DNA from: Rhizomys pruinosus | Taxonomy: Eukaryota > Chordata > Mammalia > Rodentia > Spalacidae | DNA: 64,000 bases | Assembly: GCA_009823505.1 (NCBI GenBank) | Contig: VZQC01006355.1 | Span: 598,291 to 662,290, forward strand | Reading direction: 5' to 3' | Shown: piece by piece, positions 1 to 10,311 of the stretch | Layout of the letters: each line of letters starts with the position of its first letter | Position numbering within the stretch: position 1 is the first letter of the stretch | Made by a program: the position numbers and the translations under genes | Notes under the pieces: generated by a model | Databases searched by the model: none | Told to the model about the DNA's origin: nothing | The model's input: only the letters and a program-made list of their open reading frames with translations

Positions 1-118
1 CCGAGATCCTCTTCTGAACTCCGCGGCGTTGCACACCACGGGTGCACAGACTTGCATGCAAACAGTACATTCATACACATACAGAAATAAATAAAGTTTA
101 TAAAAAATAAAAAAAAAC
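1..118 (+). mobile_element. B2 SINE, 3' part, cut by window start
   Basis: The sequence runs from the B2 block 'cctcttctga' through a GCAC-rich body to 'acattcatacacata' and an A-rich tail containing AATAAA. The same body is seen in the complete B2 copies at 7,454 and 10,862. The tRNA-like head lies outside the window. Confidence 0.85.
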
Positions 119-215
119 AGAATGTATTCTTAACCAATGCTAAATTAGATGGTTTTAAATCAATGTACACACAGGCGGAATTATGTGGATTTAATAGGTT
201 AAAAGAAACAATGAA

Positions 216-357
216 GCCAGGTGTGGTGGTGCATGCCTTTAATTCCAGCACTCGGGAGGCAGAGGCAGGTGGATCTCTGGGGAGTTCAAGGCCGCCTGGT
301 CTACAAAGCGAGTTCCAGCCAGCTGGGAGCTAAGAGAAGACCCTGTTTCAAAAAAAG

Positions 358-387
<30 letters not shown>
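216..387 (+). mobile_element. B1 SINE with long A tail
   Basis: This is a full-length B1 (7SL-derived) copy. It starts at 'gccaggtgtggtggtgca', passes through 'gggaggcagaggcaggtgga', and ends in an A tract from about 349 to 387. The short open frames over it on both strands are translations of the SINE and its homopolymer, not genes. Confidence 0.93.
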
Positions 388-388
<1 letters not shown>

Positions 389-515
389 AAAACAAAGAAA
401 CAGATGAAGTTGGGAGAAAAAAGTGGTGGGGGTGGGTAGAGGGGAAATGAGAGGGCAGGGGACAGGAGCGGATTTGATCAAAGCACATTGTGTGCATGTA
501 GGAAATTCTTTTTGT

Positions 516-662
516 ATTGGCGTTTTGGAGACACTGTCTCCCTGTAACCCCAGCTGTCCTGGAACTCACTATGTAGACTAGGCAGGCCTTGAACTCACAG
601 AGATCCACCTGCCTCTGCCTCCCAAGTGCTGGGACTAAAGGCATTCGCCACCACACCTGGCC
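516..662 (-). mobile_element. B1 SINE
   Basis: This is the reverse complement of a B1, with 'cctgcctctgcctcccaagt' near 610-630 and the 5' end at 662. It is diverged and has no long T tract at its left edge. Confidence 0.92.
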
Positions 663-663
663 T

Positions 664-1165
664 ATGTATGAAATTTTTTAAAGCCAATTTTTATTGAAGC
701 TTTGTGCATTTCATACAAAATTTCCAATGAAATCTAGAGCCATGCTCCCCTCCCTGCCCCCCACCCCACCAGAGCTCATGCATTCTGCCAAACATGTTTT
801 TCATCTTTTTCTCAGTCTCTTTTAAAATTTTCGATGCCGAAGTTTACTGCTTCAAGCAGAGAGGTTCACTGTTTCAGTCAGTTCTTTGACACAGAGTTTG
901 CATCAAAATATGCACATATGCATGCCACATATATCATAGGTTTTAGCATCTTCAGCTTATGATTTTTTTTCTTTATTAGGCTGAAAGATGTCATGTTTGA
1001 AGGCTCCTCCTTGGAAAGCCCAAACCACCATCAGTTCTGCCCTTGTGCTCCACACTGGGGTTTTCCCTTCCCATGGTCACCAAATGAGGTTAGGTAAGCA
1101 CTGCGTCCTGTCTTGATCTTCCTGTACTGGTCTCCGTGCTACAGCCTGGGTAGTCCAACGATGAC
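664..1165 (-). mobile_element. 5'-truncated L1 3'UTR copy
   Basis: It is the reverse complement of the L1 3' tail at about 9,300-9,845. Shared blocks include 'gagctcatgcattctgccaa', the paragraph around 'gcccttgtgctccacactgg', and a C-rich tract at 747-768. The left end reads 'aatttttattgaagctttgt', which corresponds to the AATAAA-bearing 3' end of the element. The L1 3'UTR identity is inferred from the copy at 8,150-9,850, which directly follows an L1 ORF2 stop codon. Confidence 0.7.
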
Positions 1166-1196
1166 AAAATTCTTAAACAGTAAAAAAGAAGCACAC

Positions 1197-1288
1197 TTCT
1201 GAGCCCACGGCATTGCACGACACGGGTGCATAGACCTGCATGCAGACAGTACATTCATACATATAAAGAATAAATAAAAACTAAATAA
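1197..1288 (+). mobile_element. B2 SINE, 5'-truncated
   Basis: Only the B2 3' part is present, from 'cccacggcattgcacgacac' to the A-rich tail. It is bounded by a perfect 15-bp target-site duplication, AAAAAAGAAGCACAC, at 1,182-1,196 and 1,289-1,303. This shows a separate truncated retroposition. Confidence 0.88.
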
Positions 1289-1341
1289 AAAAAAGAAGCA
1301 CACAAGTTAAAATTTAAGAAGTACTTTTTAAAGAATGTGTT

Positions 1342-1762
1342 TTAGCCCTTAACATTTGAATCTGGTGTTAACAAAATAAGGTGGCACTTGGAGGTAAAGA
1401 TGCAACAAAGAATTCATGCACTGGAGGCCAAGATGGAGAAGACGTCCACAGTCACCATGTCCTTCCCCTTGGTGCTGTGGTTAAGAGCAGGAAGGTGACC
1501 AAGACACTGCAGAACACCAGCAAGGAGCTTGGTGTCATTGAAGATGTCAGGCAGGTTCCTGGCCAAGTAAGCCACAGAGAAGCTTGAAGTGCCAATGAGC
1601 CCAGGTATCCCAGGACACAGTGGAAGGCATCAACAGAGCCCTTAATGATGGTGTGGCCATGTTCAGAGTGCATCTATGTCAACAAAGGGAAGAGAGGTTG
1701 CCAGCCAGATTCCACAGAGAGTCATTTGGATCAGGGTGCAGATGGGAATGATGTATTTAGTT
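1342..1762 (-). pseudogene. Vomeronasal type-2 receptor (V2R) pseudogene, TM5-TM7 and C-terminus
   Basis: Read on the minus strand, the segment gives class C GPCR transmembrane peptides in the correct order. They are IPICTLIQMTLCGIWLA (TM5, near 1,750), HSEHGHTIIKGSVDAFHCVL then GYLGSLAL, the block SFSVAYLARNLPDIF after a frameshift near 1,590, VFCSVLVTF (TM6), and STKGKDMVTVDVFSILASS (TM7, ending near 1,420). An in-frame TGA at 1,414-1,416 replaces the usual glycine after ASSA. Twenty-three further codons (ILCCIFTSKC and onwards) then lead in frame to TAA at 1,342-1,344, which fits the family's short C-tail. V2Rs are pheromone receptors of vomeronasal neurons and are encoded by large, pseudogene-rich clusters. 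At least two frameshifts, a small deletion before TM6 and the stop make this copy non-functional. The ligand-binding ectodomain and TM1-4 are absent. The V2R assignment, rather than another class C receptor, rests on remembered family motifs. Confidence 0.85.
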
Positions 1763-1764
1763 GT

Positions 1765-3022
1765 TTGTTTTACCAAAACCCACCTGATCCTATGTGAATC
1801 TCATGTATTTCCTGCATTCTTTACTTCCCAAACTCTACAGAAGGTCCCTCCCCATGACTCAGCAAATTACAGGTCATTGTTAATCACTTGGCTTTTTATG
1901 ATAATGAGCCTCTCAGTTGCTACAAATGAGCCTCCCATGTCATTCTAATGCAATCACCAGGTGTTTCCAATGTGAATCCTATGTATGTTCTACATACTTT
2001 ATTTCCTACATGACTCTACAGAGGGTTCCTCAGAATGACTCAGCAAATTTCAGGCCATTTAGTGACCTGGCCTTTTATCCTCTCTATTGAGGTTAATGAG
2101 CTTACCAGGTGATTCTAATGTTATTACTAGATGTTTCAACTGTCAATCTCATATATTTTATACATACCTTCCGTCTCAAGTGACTCTACACAGGTTAGCC
2201 CTGGATGACTTAGCAAATTTCAGGTAATTGTTAATTTTTTATCCCAATGAGCTTCTGTGTTGATTCTAATGATCTTACCAAGTGATTCTAATATTATTAC
2301 TAGATGTTTCCAATGTGAAACTCATGTATTTTCGACATACTTTACTTCCCAAGTGACTCCTCAGATGTTCCCCTGAGATAAATTAGGAAATTTCTGGTCA
2401 TTATTAATTGCTTGACTTTTTATTCAAATGTTTCTATTGATTCTAGTCAGGTTTCAAGGTGATTCTGATGTGATTATTACCTGTTTCCAATGTTAATCTC
2501 ATCTATTTTCTACATACATTACTCTCAAATATGGCTACAGAGTTTCCACGTGGATGATCCAGTAGATTTCATTCTGAATTACCTGGATTATTATCCTAAT
2601 GAGCATCTGTATTTGTTCTATTCAGCCTCCCAGGTGATTCTGATATGATCACTGGACGTTTCCAATGTGAATCTTATGTATATTCAACATACTTCTCAAG
2701 TTATTCTACAGACGTTCACCCGGGGCAACTCAGCAAATTTCAGGTCATTTTTAATTACTTGGCTTTTAATCCTAATGAGCATCACTATAGATTCTAATGA
2801 GCACCCCCATGTGATTCCAATGTGATTACTACTTGTTTCCAATGTGACTCTCAGGTACAGACTACATAGTTGACTTCCCAAGTGACCTGACAGCTGTTCA
2901 CCTGGGTGACTCAGTACATTCCAGGTCATTGTTAATTACGTGGCTTTTTATCCTAATGATCTTCCCAGAGATTCCAATGAGCTTCCCAGATGATTCCAAT
3001 GGTTTTCCAATGTTGAGCTCAT
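1765..3022 (+). repeat. Degenerate ~175-bp tandem satellite, about 7 monomers
   Basis: A recurring cassette reads roughly 'gactcagcaaatttcaggtc', then 'attgttaattacttggcttt', then 'ttatcctaatgagcctc', a 'gattctaatgtgattatta' block and 'ccaatgtgaatctcatgta'. The landmark 'gactcagcaaattt' or its variants occurs near 1,857, 2,037, 2,208, 2,382, 2,554, 2,724 and 2,909, giving spacings of 170-185 bp. Monomers are well diverged from one another, so the array is old. It ends where the L1 fragment at 3,023 begins. The short open frames here are not conserved between monomers. I do not recognise the family. Confidence 0.8.
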
Positions 3023-5138
3023 GATTTTCTACATCTTTTATGAGTTTACATTCCCACCAGCAGTAGACGAGTGTTCCCCTTTCCCTACAAGCTCTCCAGC
3101 ATTTGGTATCATTTGTTTTCTTGATCCTAGCCAGTCATATCAGAGTGAGATAATATCTTAGAGTGGTTTTAATTTGCATTTCCTTAATTATTAGCAATGT
3201 TGAACACTTTTTGAGATGTTTCTCAGCCATCTGTTTTACCTCACTTGTGAAGTCTCTGTTCAGCTCTTTATCTTTTTTTTAAAGCCAATTTTTAATCAAA
3301 GCTCTGTGCATTTCATACATAATTTCAAATCAACTCTAGACCCGTGTCTTGCTGCCTGCCCCCCCAACCTCACCAGAGCTCATGCATTCTGCCAAACATG
3401 ATTTTTATCTTTTTCTCAGTCTCTTTCAAAATTCTCGATGCAGAAGTTTACTGTTTCGAGTTTACTCTGTCTTTTGAGTGAGTCATTTGTTTTCTTAGTT
3501 CTTTGTTTTTTTGAGTAGTTTATATATTCTGGAAATTAATACTTTGTCAGATGTATCAGTGGTGAAAGTTTCCTCCCACTGTGTGGGTTTTCTCTTTACT
3601 TCTCTGTTAGTTTATTTCATTGTACAGAAGCCTTTGAGTTTAGTGAGGTCCCACTTGTCAATTGTTGACCTTATTTCCTGTATAGCTGCTCTCTGATTTA
3701 GAGAGTTTTCTATGCCTATACCTTGCAGGTTGCTGACAACGTTTTTTTTTTCTATCACGTTCAGAGTTTCGGGATTCACATTGAGATCTTTGATCCATTT
3801 GGAACTGATTTTTGTACAGGGCAAGAGGTAAGGGTTTAGGTTTATTCTTCTACAAGTGGTGATCCAGTTTTGTCAGCACCATTTGCTGAAGAGGCTTTTT
3901 CCTCCATTGAGTCTTTTTGGCACCTTTGTCAAATATGAGGTGGGTGAAATTGCATGTGCTCAATTTTGGATCTTCAATTTTGTTCCATTGGTCAATGGGT
4001 CTGTTTTTGTGCCAGTATCAGGCTGTCTTTGGGACTATAGCCCTGTAATATAGTTTGAAGTCTGGTATAGAGATCCCCCCTGTATTGCTCTTTTCACTCA
4101 GGGTTGCTTTGGCTATTCGGGGTCTTTTGTTTTTCTATATGAATTTAAGGATTTTTTTCCCCTGAAGTCTGTGAAGAAACTCTTGGGGGTTTTAATTGGG
4201 ATTGCACTGAATCTGTATATTAATTTGGGTAGAATGGGCATTTTTACTACATTGATTTTTCCAATTTATGAGCATGGTAGGTCTTTCCATCTTCTGATGT
4301 CTTCTTCAATCTCCTACTTCAAAGATTTAAAATTTTTGTTGTAGAGATCTTTGGTGTATTTGGTCAGGTTTGTTCCTAGGTATTTTATTGTTTTGAGGCT
4401 ATTGTGAATGGGAAGGTCTCCTTTTATTCCTTCTTCAGTTTCTTGTTGTTGGTGTAAAGAAAGGCTACTAGTAATTTTCTTAGGTTAATTTTGTATTCTA
4501 CCACTTTACTGAAACTATTAATCATTTCAAGGAGTTTTCTGCTGGAGTTTTTAGCATCCCTTAGGTAAACCATCATATTGTCTACAAAAAGGGATAGGTT
4601 TTCCAATTAGTACTCCTTTAATTTCCTTTTCTTACCTTATTGCCCTAGCAAGCATTTCAAGCAGTATATTTAAGAGGAGAGGTAATGATTGTAAATCCTC
4701 TTTAAATGTTAGATAGAATTCTCCTGTGAAACCATTTGGGCCTGGGCCTTTTTTCATTGGGAGGATTTTATTTATTACATTTTCAATTTCCTCAAATATT
4801 ATGGGTCTGTTTAAGGTGTCAATCTTTTCTTGGTTAAGCTTTGTTCATTTCCAGGATTTCAGATATTCATATTCTTAGGTTTTCAAATTTAGTAGAGTAT
4901 AGGTTTTTGAAGTATTCCAGTATAATTGTCTGGATCTTTTCATTGTCTCTTGTGATTTTCCTCATTTCATCACCAATTCTATTGATTTGGAGTTGCTCTT
5001 TCTTTCTTTTGGTTAACTGGGCTAGAGTCTGTCTATATTGTTTACCCTTTCAAAGGACTAACTTTTGGATTCATTGATTATTTGTATTGTTTTCTTTGTT
5101 TCTATTTCAGTGATTTCTGCTCTGAAATCAATGAAATA
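3023..5138 (-). pseudogene. L1 ORF2 fragment (C-terminal two thirds), decayed
   Basis: The plus strand reads as reversed LINE-1 ORF2. It begins near the C-terminal region (the block 'ccagcagtagacgagtgttc' at 3,058) and moves toward the RT core. Minus-strand peptides include MENLSLFVDNMMVYLRDAKN (4,606-4,547), which covers the RT catalytic region with FVDN in place of the usual FADD. ORF2p is the endonuclease/reverse transcriptase that copies L1 RNA. This copy has many stops and frameshifts and contains a nested L1 tail at 3,283-3,470. The 5' end stops abruptly at about 5,138, next to an oppositely oriented L1 piece. Confidence 0.85.
3283..3470 (-). mobile_element. Short L1 3' tail nested in L1
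   Basis: This interrupts the minus-strand ORF2 fragment. It matches the left half of the element at 664-870 and the reverse complement of about 9,660-9,840 ('gagctcatgcattctgccaa' at 3,376). Flanking L1 text resumes near 3,468 with 'tctgtcttttgagtgagtca'. It is a severely 5'-truncated insertion. Confidence 0.7.
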
Positions 5139-5670
5139 GGATCAATCAGGGGAGTGAAGAGAAAACCCACAGAGTGGGAGGCACCAGTGATACATCTGAC
5201 AGAGCATTAACTTCCAGAATATATAAACTACTCAAAAATCAAAGAACTCAGAAGATATTTCACAAATGAAGAATTAAAGATGGCTGAAAACATCTTTTAA
5301 AATGTTCAAAATCACTAGTAATTAAGGAAATGCAAATAAAAACCACTTTAAGATTCTATCTTACCCTGGTAAGACTGGCTCTGATCAAGAAAACAAATGA
5401 TACCAAATGCTGGAGAGGCTACAGGGAAAAGGGAACACTCATCCACTGCTGGTAGGAATGCAAACTCATGCAACCCCTATGGAAAGCAGTGTGGAGAACT
5501 CTTAAAAGACTCAAAATGAATGTACTAATGGACCGAATCATATCACTCCTGGGTATACATACAGAAGATTCATTGCTGAGATATGTGCACAACCATGTTT
5601 ATTGCAGCTCTTTTCACAATAGGTAAGAATTGGAAGCAACCCACGTGTCCTTCAATGGATGAGTGGATAA
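5139..5670 (+). pseudogene. L1 ORF2 C-terminal fragment
   Basis: Plus-strand L1 text runs from 'gagtgaagagaaaacccaca' (5,153) through 'ccagaatatataaactactc' to 'gatgagtggataaagaaaat' (5,660-5,679). It covers much of the same ORF2 interval as the minus-strand fragment to its left, so it is a separate copy and not the inverted half of a twin-primed insertion. It joins the next L1 piece near 5,670-5,676. It is broken by stops. Confidence 0.75.
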
Positions 5671-6720
5671 AGAAAATGCAGAAAAAGCCCTTGACAAGAT
5701 CCAGCATCCCTTCATGTTTAAACTTCTACAAGGAATTGGACTGAAGGGAACATTCCTCAACAAGATCAAAGCCATATATAGCAAACCCACAGCCAACATC
5801 ATCCTAAATAGAGAACCATTTAAGGGAACCATTTCTCTTAAAGGTGGGAACCTGGCAAGGCTGCCCCTTAACACCACTACTCTTCAAGTGCTTGAAATGC
5901 TTGCTACAGGAATAAGACAAGAGAAGGAAATTAAAGGAGTACTAATAGGAAAAGAGGAACTTAAACTATCCCTTTTTGCAGATGATAGGATAGTTTACCT
6001 AAGGGATCCAAAAAAACTCCACCAGAAAACTTCCAGAAATGATTAAGAGTGTCAATAAAGTGGTGGGATACAAAATTAACCTAGAAAAATCAGTAGCTTT
6101 TTTTTACACCAACAATGAACAAGTGGAAAAGGAATATAAGAAGACCTTCCCACTCACAATAGCCTCAAAAATAATAAAATACCTGGGAACGAACCTAACC
6201 AAAGACACAAAAGACCTCTACAACAAAATTTTAAACCAACCCCTGAAAAAAGGAGATTGAAAATGATATCAAAAGATGGAAAGATCCCCCCCATGCTCAT
6301 GGATAGGAAAAATTAATATAGTAAAAAATGTCTATTTTACCCAAATTGATATACAGATTCAACACAATCCCAATCAAAATCCCAAAGAGTTTCTTCACAG
6401 ACTTAGAAAAAAAATCCTTAAATTCATATGGAAAAACAAAAGACCCCAAATAGCTAAAGCAACCCTGAGTGAAAAATGCAATACAGGGGGGATTGCTCTA
6501 CCAGACTTCAAGCTATATGACAGGGCCATAGTCATAAAGACAGCCTGGTACTGGCACAAAAACAGACCCATTGACCAATGGAACAAAACGGAAGATCCAA
6601 ACTTGAGCTCATATAATTTCAGCCACCACATATTTGACAAAGAGGCAAAGGAAAAAAAAAAACTCAGTGGAGGAAGGATAGCATCTTCAGTAAATCGTGC
6701 TGCCAAAACTGGATCATCAT

Positions 6721-6912
6721 CTTTTTAAAAAATTTTTTATTTTATTATTTTATTTTTTATTATTATTTTTTGTCTTTTCGAGACAGGGTCTCCCTGTAGC
6801 CCCAGTTGTCCTGGAACTCACTTTGTAGACCAGGCTGGCCTTGAACTCACAAAGATCCACCTGCCTCTGCCTCCCAAGTGCTAGGATTAAAGGCGTGCAC
6901 CACCACGCCCAG
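6721..6912 (-). mobile_element. B1 SINE inserted in L1
   Basis: This is a reversed B1 with an A/T-rich tail at the left. It is flanked by a perfect 12-bp target-site duplication, CTGGATCATCAT, at 6,709-6,720 and 6,913-6,924. The B1 is therefore younger than the host L1. Confidence 0.95.
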
Positions 6913-7453
6913 CTGGATCATCATTTTAAGAAGAACAAAATTAAACCCCTACCTCTCGCCCTGTACAAAAATCAACTCTAAGTGGATCAAAAATCTCAAC
7001 GTGAAACCTGAAACCCTAAAGGTGGTAAAAGAAAAAGGTGGCAACAACCTATAAGACATAAGCATAGGAAAAGAATTTCTAAATCAGACAGCAGCTGTGC
7101 AGGAAATAAAGTCAACAAATGGGACCTCATTCAACTCAAAAGCTTCTGTACAGCAAAAGAAACAATCAAGAAAGAGAAGAGAAAAACCACAGAGTGGGAG
7201 GAAATCTTCACCAGTGATACATCTGACAGAGCATTAATGTCCAGAATATATAGACTACTCAAAAACAAAGAAGTAAGAAAACAAATGACCTACTAAAAAG
7301 ATGGAGTAAGAGCTGAATAGAGACTTCACCAGTGAGGAGTTAAAGATGGCTGAGAGACTTCACCAGTGAGGAGTTAAAGATGGCTGAGAAACATCTTAAA
7401 AAGTGTTCAACATCATTAATCATTAAGGAAATGCAAATTAAAACCACTCTCAG

Positions 7454-7681
7454 GGGGCTGGAGAGATGGCTCAGTGGTTAAGGGTGCCGACTGCTCTTGC
7501 AGAGGACCGGGGTTTGATTCCCAGCACCTACATGGCGGCTAAGAACTGTCTTTAACTCCAGTTCCAGGGGAATCTGACACCCTCTTCTGACCTCCATGGC
7601 ATTGCATGACACGGGTGCACCAACCTACACGCAGACAGTACACTCATGCACATAAAAAATAATAAAATAAATGAAAAAAAA
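7454..7681 (+). mobile_element. B2 SINE inserted in L1
   Basis: This is a full-length B2. The tRNA-like head 'ggctggagagatggctcagt' with Pol III A/B-box-like sequence is followed by the B2 body and an A-rich tail. The target-site duplication CACTCTCAG lies at 7,445-7,453 and 7,682-7,690. Confidence 0.95.
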
Positions 7682-8149
7682 CACTCTCAGATATCATCTC
7701 ACTCCAATATGACTGGATAAGATCAAGAAAACAAAAGACACCAAATGCTGGAGAGGTTGTGGGAAATGGGAACACTCATCCACTGCTGGTGGGAAAGTAA
7801 ACTTGTACAAGCATTATGGAAAGCAATGTGGAGAACCCTTAAAAGACTGAAAATGAGCCTACCACCTGACCCAGTCATACCACTCCTGGGTATATACTCA
7901 CAAGACTCATCCAACCTTAAAAATACATGCACATTCATGTTTATTGCAACTCTCTTCAGAACAGCAAAGAGCTGGAACCAACCCAAATGCCCCTCAAGAG
8001 ATGAGTGGATAACAAAAATGTGGTACATCTACACAATGGATTACTATTCAGTGTTAAAGAAAGATGACATCATGAACTTCAGAAGTAAATGGATGGAGCT
8101 AGAAGATATCATGTTAAATGAAGTAACACAGTCCCAGAAAAACAAATGA

Positions 8150-9850
8150 CAAATGGTATCCCTCATCTGTGGATGCTAGCAGCAATTACCTAGTTGTAAG
8201 GTGAACTGAGCAATGTTAATGTGATCTGAAAACAACTGTGCTCTTATATTGTGGATCCATTAACAGGTTCTAGAATTAAGCTACTATTTATTTTCAGACT
8301 TAGGAATTTTTGGTATATGGGTGGAGGGTATGTATGCATATTTTAGAGAAATATAAAATCAAAAGAACGAGAAAACAACTAGTTTGTCATGACATTGTAT
8401 CTAACCACAGTATTTATTTTATGGGAGTCCTTCTTCATATTTCTTATACAAGGCTGCTTGAGCTTTTATCCAAGCATTCTCTAAAATAGTACAAAGTAGT
8501 TAAAAGCATCAAGCTGATGGAACTTAGCCCTTCTGGATGCTTCACGACCATACTTAATGCCCATATGAATTTGTTTGAGGGTCTTAAGGGATAACTTTGT
8601 TCCTTGCCCTCAGAGGTAAACTAAGTCCCAAGGGACTATGCATGGGGGCATCTCTTGAAATGTCCTGCAAATGTGAGTCACCAGTCTTCCTGTGCAGGGA
8701 GGTCTTGGAGCTCCAGTAATGGGACTTCAGCCAGTATCCAGTCAATAAAGAGGAAAGTCTGCTCATGGAAGCCTGGTCTAGCAAGACCGGACTTTGTCCT
8801 CGAGTGGATGGAACTGGTAATTGAAAAGCCAAAAGGAGCCAAGGGCTCCCTTCCCCCCCAAAACCTGAGTGACCCCTGAGGACCAGATCCTCAACTGACC
8901 TTGAGAAAACAAAAACCTTGGTTAATCTGGGCTAACTGTGTGGCCTTAAACATCCAAAAGGAAAGTATAACCAGAAATAATCAGTAAGGCCTGAGAAATT
9001 ATACTTCAGATATAAAACTTGAGATCTTAGTAAAAAGACAAAAAAAGAAAAAAGAAAAAAAGAAAAAGCACAGTTGCTGGCAAGTGCAGCTACCCTGTAG
9101 CTGCCACTGCTTTTGCCATCCTTCAAAGACATGAGACACAGCTTTTCAACCTTCCAATATGGACTGAAGACTCATGTCTCTCCAAGAATCCTCCAAACCT
9201 TCAGTGCCAGATGGGGACTGCTGAGACATCCAGCCTATGGACTGAGCTACTACTGGGATTTCAGCCTCTTCAGAGTATAGACTGCCATTGTTGGACTACC
9301 CAGGCTGTATCACAGAGACCAATACAGGAAGATCAAGTCAGGACGTGGTGCTTACTGGACCTCATTTGGTGACCACAGGAAGGGAAAACCCCAGTGTAGA
9401 GCACAAGGGCAGAACTGATGGTTGCTTGAGCTTGCCAAGGAGGAGTGTTCAAACAATTCCTTAAGGAAAACTTGACATCTTTCACCCTAGTAAAGAAAAA
9501 AAAAAAAAAAAAAAAAGAACTCATAAGCTGAAGATGCTTAAACTTATTATATATGTGGCATGCATATGTGCATATTTTGGAGTCATGCAAATTGGAAGAA
9601 ACAACAACAACAACAGTAACAAAAAGACTGGGTCAAAGAACTGACTGAAACGGTGAACTTCTGCTTGAAATAGTAAACTTCTGCATCAAAAATTTTAAGA
9701 GACTGAGAAAAAGATAAAAAACATGTTTGGCAGAATGCATGAGCTCTGGTGGGGCTGGGGGGAGGCAAGAAAGGGGGATGGGTCTACATTTGATTGGAAA
9801 TTTTGTATGAAATGCACAAAGCTTCAATAAAAATTGGTTGTGAAGAAATT
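8150..9850 (+). mobile_element. L1 3'UTR, long
   Basis: This directly follows the ORF2 stop at 8,149 and runs to 'cttcaataaaaattggttgt' (about 9,823-9,842), where AATAAA lies near the 3' end. A G-rich stretch at about 9,748-9,780 is typical of L1 3'UTRs. The last 0.5 kb recurs, truncated, at 664-1,165, 3,283-3,470 and 10,008-10,300, as expected for L1 3' ends. About 1.7 kb is long for a rodent L1 3'UTR. The stretch 8,380-8,880 has no internal copy to confirm it and could be a separate insert. Short open frames here are not credible genes. Confidence 0.6.
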
Positions 9851-10007
9851 TTAAAAAATTAAGAAGTACATTAAAACATACAGCAATTTGCTATATAAAT
9901 TGGGACTATGAAGTCATATTTCTTTTTGCCTACATGCGACATTACCATTAAAATGTAAATAACAATCGTGTTTTGGAAATAACCTATAGCTTACTTCCAG
10001 ATTCTAA

Positions 10008-10300
10008 CATTTTAGTATATGTGTGGAGTGCATATATGTGTATTTTGGAGTGGTGTACAGTTGAGGGGAACAACAACAACGACAAAAGACTGACTTCAAA
10101 GAACTGACCAAAATAGTAAACTACATCAAAAAAGTTAAAAAAAGAAAGACTCGGAAGAAGATGGACTTAACATGCATGGCAGAATCCTTGTGCTATGGTG
10201 GAAGAGGGCATGGATAGGGAAACGGATCTAAATTTGATTGGGAAAGAGTGTACGAAATGCATAAAACCTCAATAATTTTTTAAGACATAAATGTGAAGTT
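10008..10300 (+). mobile_element. Second L1 3' tail
   Basis: It parallels 9,550-9,840: 'tgcatatatgtgtattttgg', an AAC/AAG-rich piece, and then text ending 'cgaaatgcataaaacctcaa' and A-rich DNA. It is more diverged than its neighbour. The 160 bp between the two tails (9,851-10,007) is AT-rich and unassigned. Confidence 0.65.
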
Positions 10301-10311
10301 TAAAAAAAAAG

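Larger units (their letters stand above)
5676..8149 (+). pseudogene. L1 ORF2 pseudogene: RT core to C-terminus
   Basis: This is a collinear ORF2 piece, interrupted by a B1 (6,721-6,912) and a B2 (7,454-7,681). From about 5,663 the frame reads [20 protein letters not shown], a typical L1 RT segment. The catalytic motif [15 protein letters not shown] (FADD) is near 5,968-6,012. Frameshifts at about 6,040, 6,265 and beyond 6,700 break it into short frames. The C-terminus (WTKMWYIYTMDYYSV-like text at about 8,010-8,050, ending in QSQKNK then TGA at 8,147-8,149) matches the end of rodent ORF2. ORF2p supplies endonuclease and reverse transcriptase for target-primed retrotransposition. The endonuclease domain is missing. 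A 34-bp tandem duplication at about 7,320-7,390 repeats 'agagacttcaccagtgagga'. Confidence 0.9.

Noticed and set aside
221..656. Short frames with poly-Lys or poly-Phe
   Set aside because: They translate B1 SINEs and their A tails.
3023..5670. Twin-primed (5'-inverted) single L1 insertion
   Set aside because: The minus and plus pieces cover overlapping parts of ORF2, so they cannot be two halves of one inverted copy.
5663..6046. A 127-codon frame as a cellular gene
   Set aside because: Its text is LINE-1 reverse transcriptase with the FADD motif, and it is broken by a frameshift shortly after.
7454..7681. tRNA gene
   Set aside because: The tRNA-like head belongs to a B2 SINE with target-site duplication, and the sequence does not form a complete tRNA.
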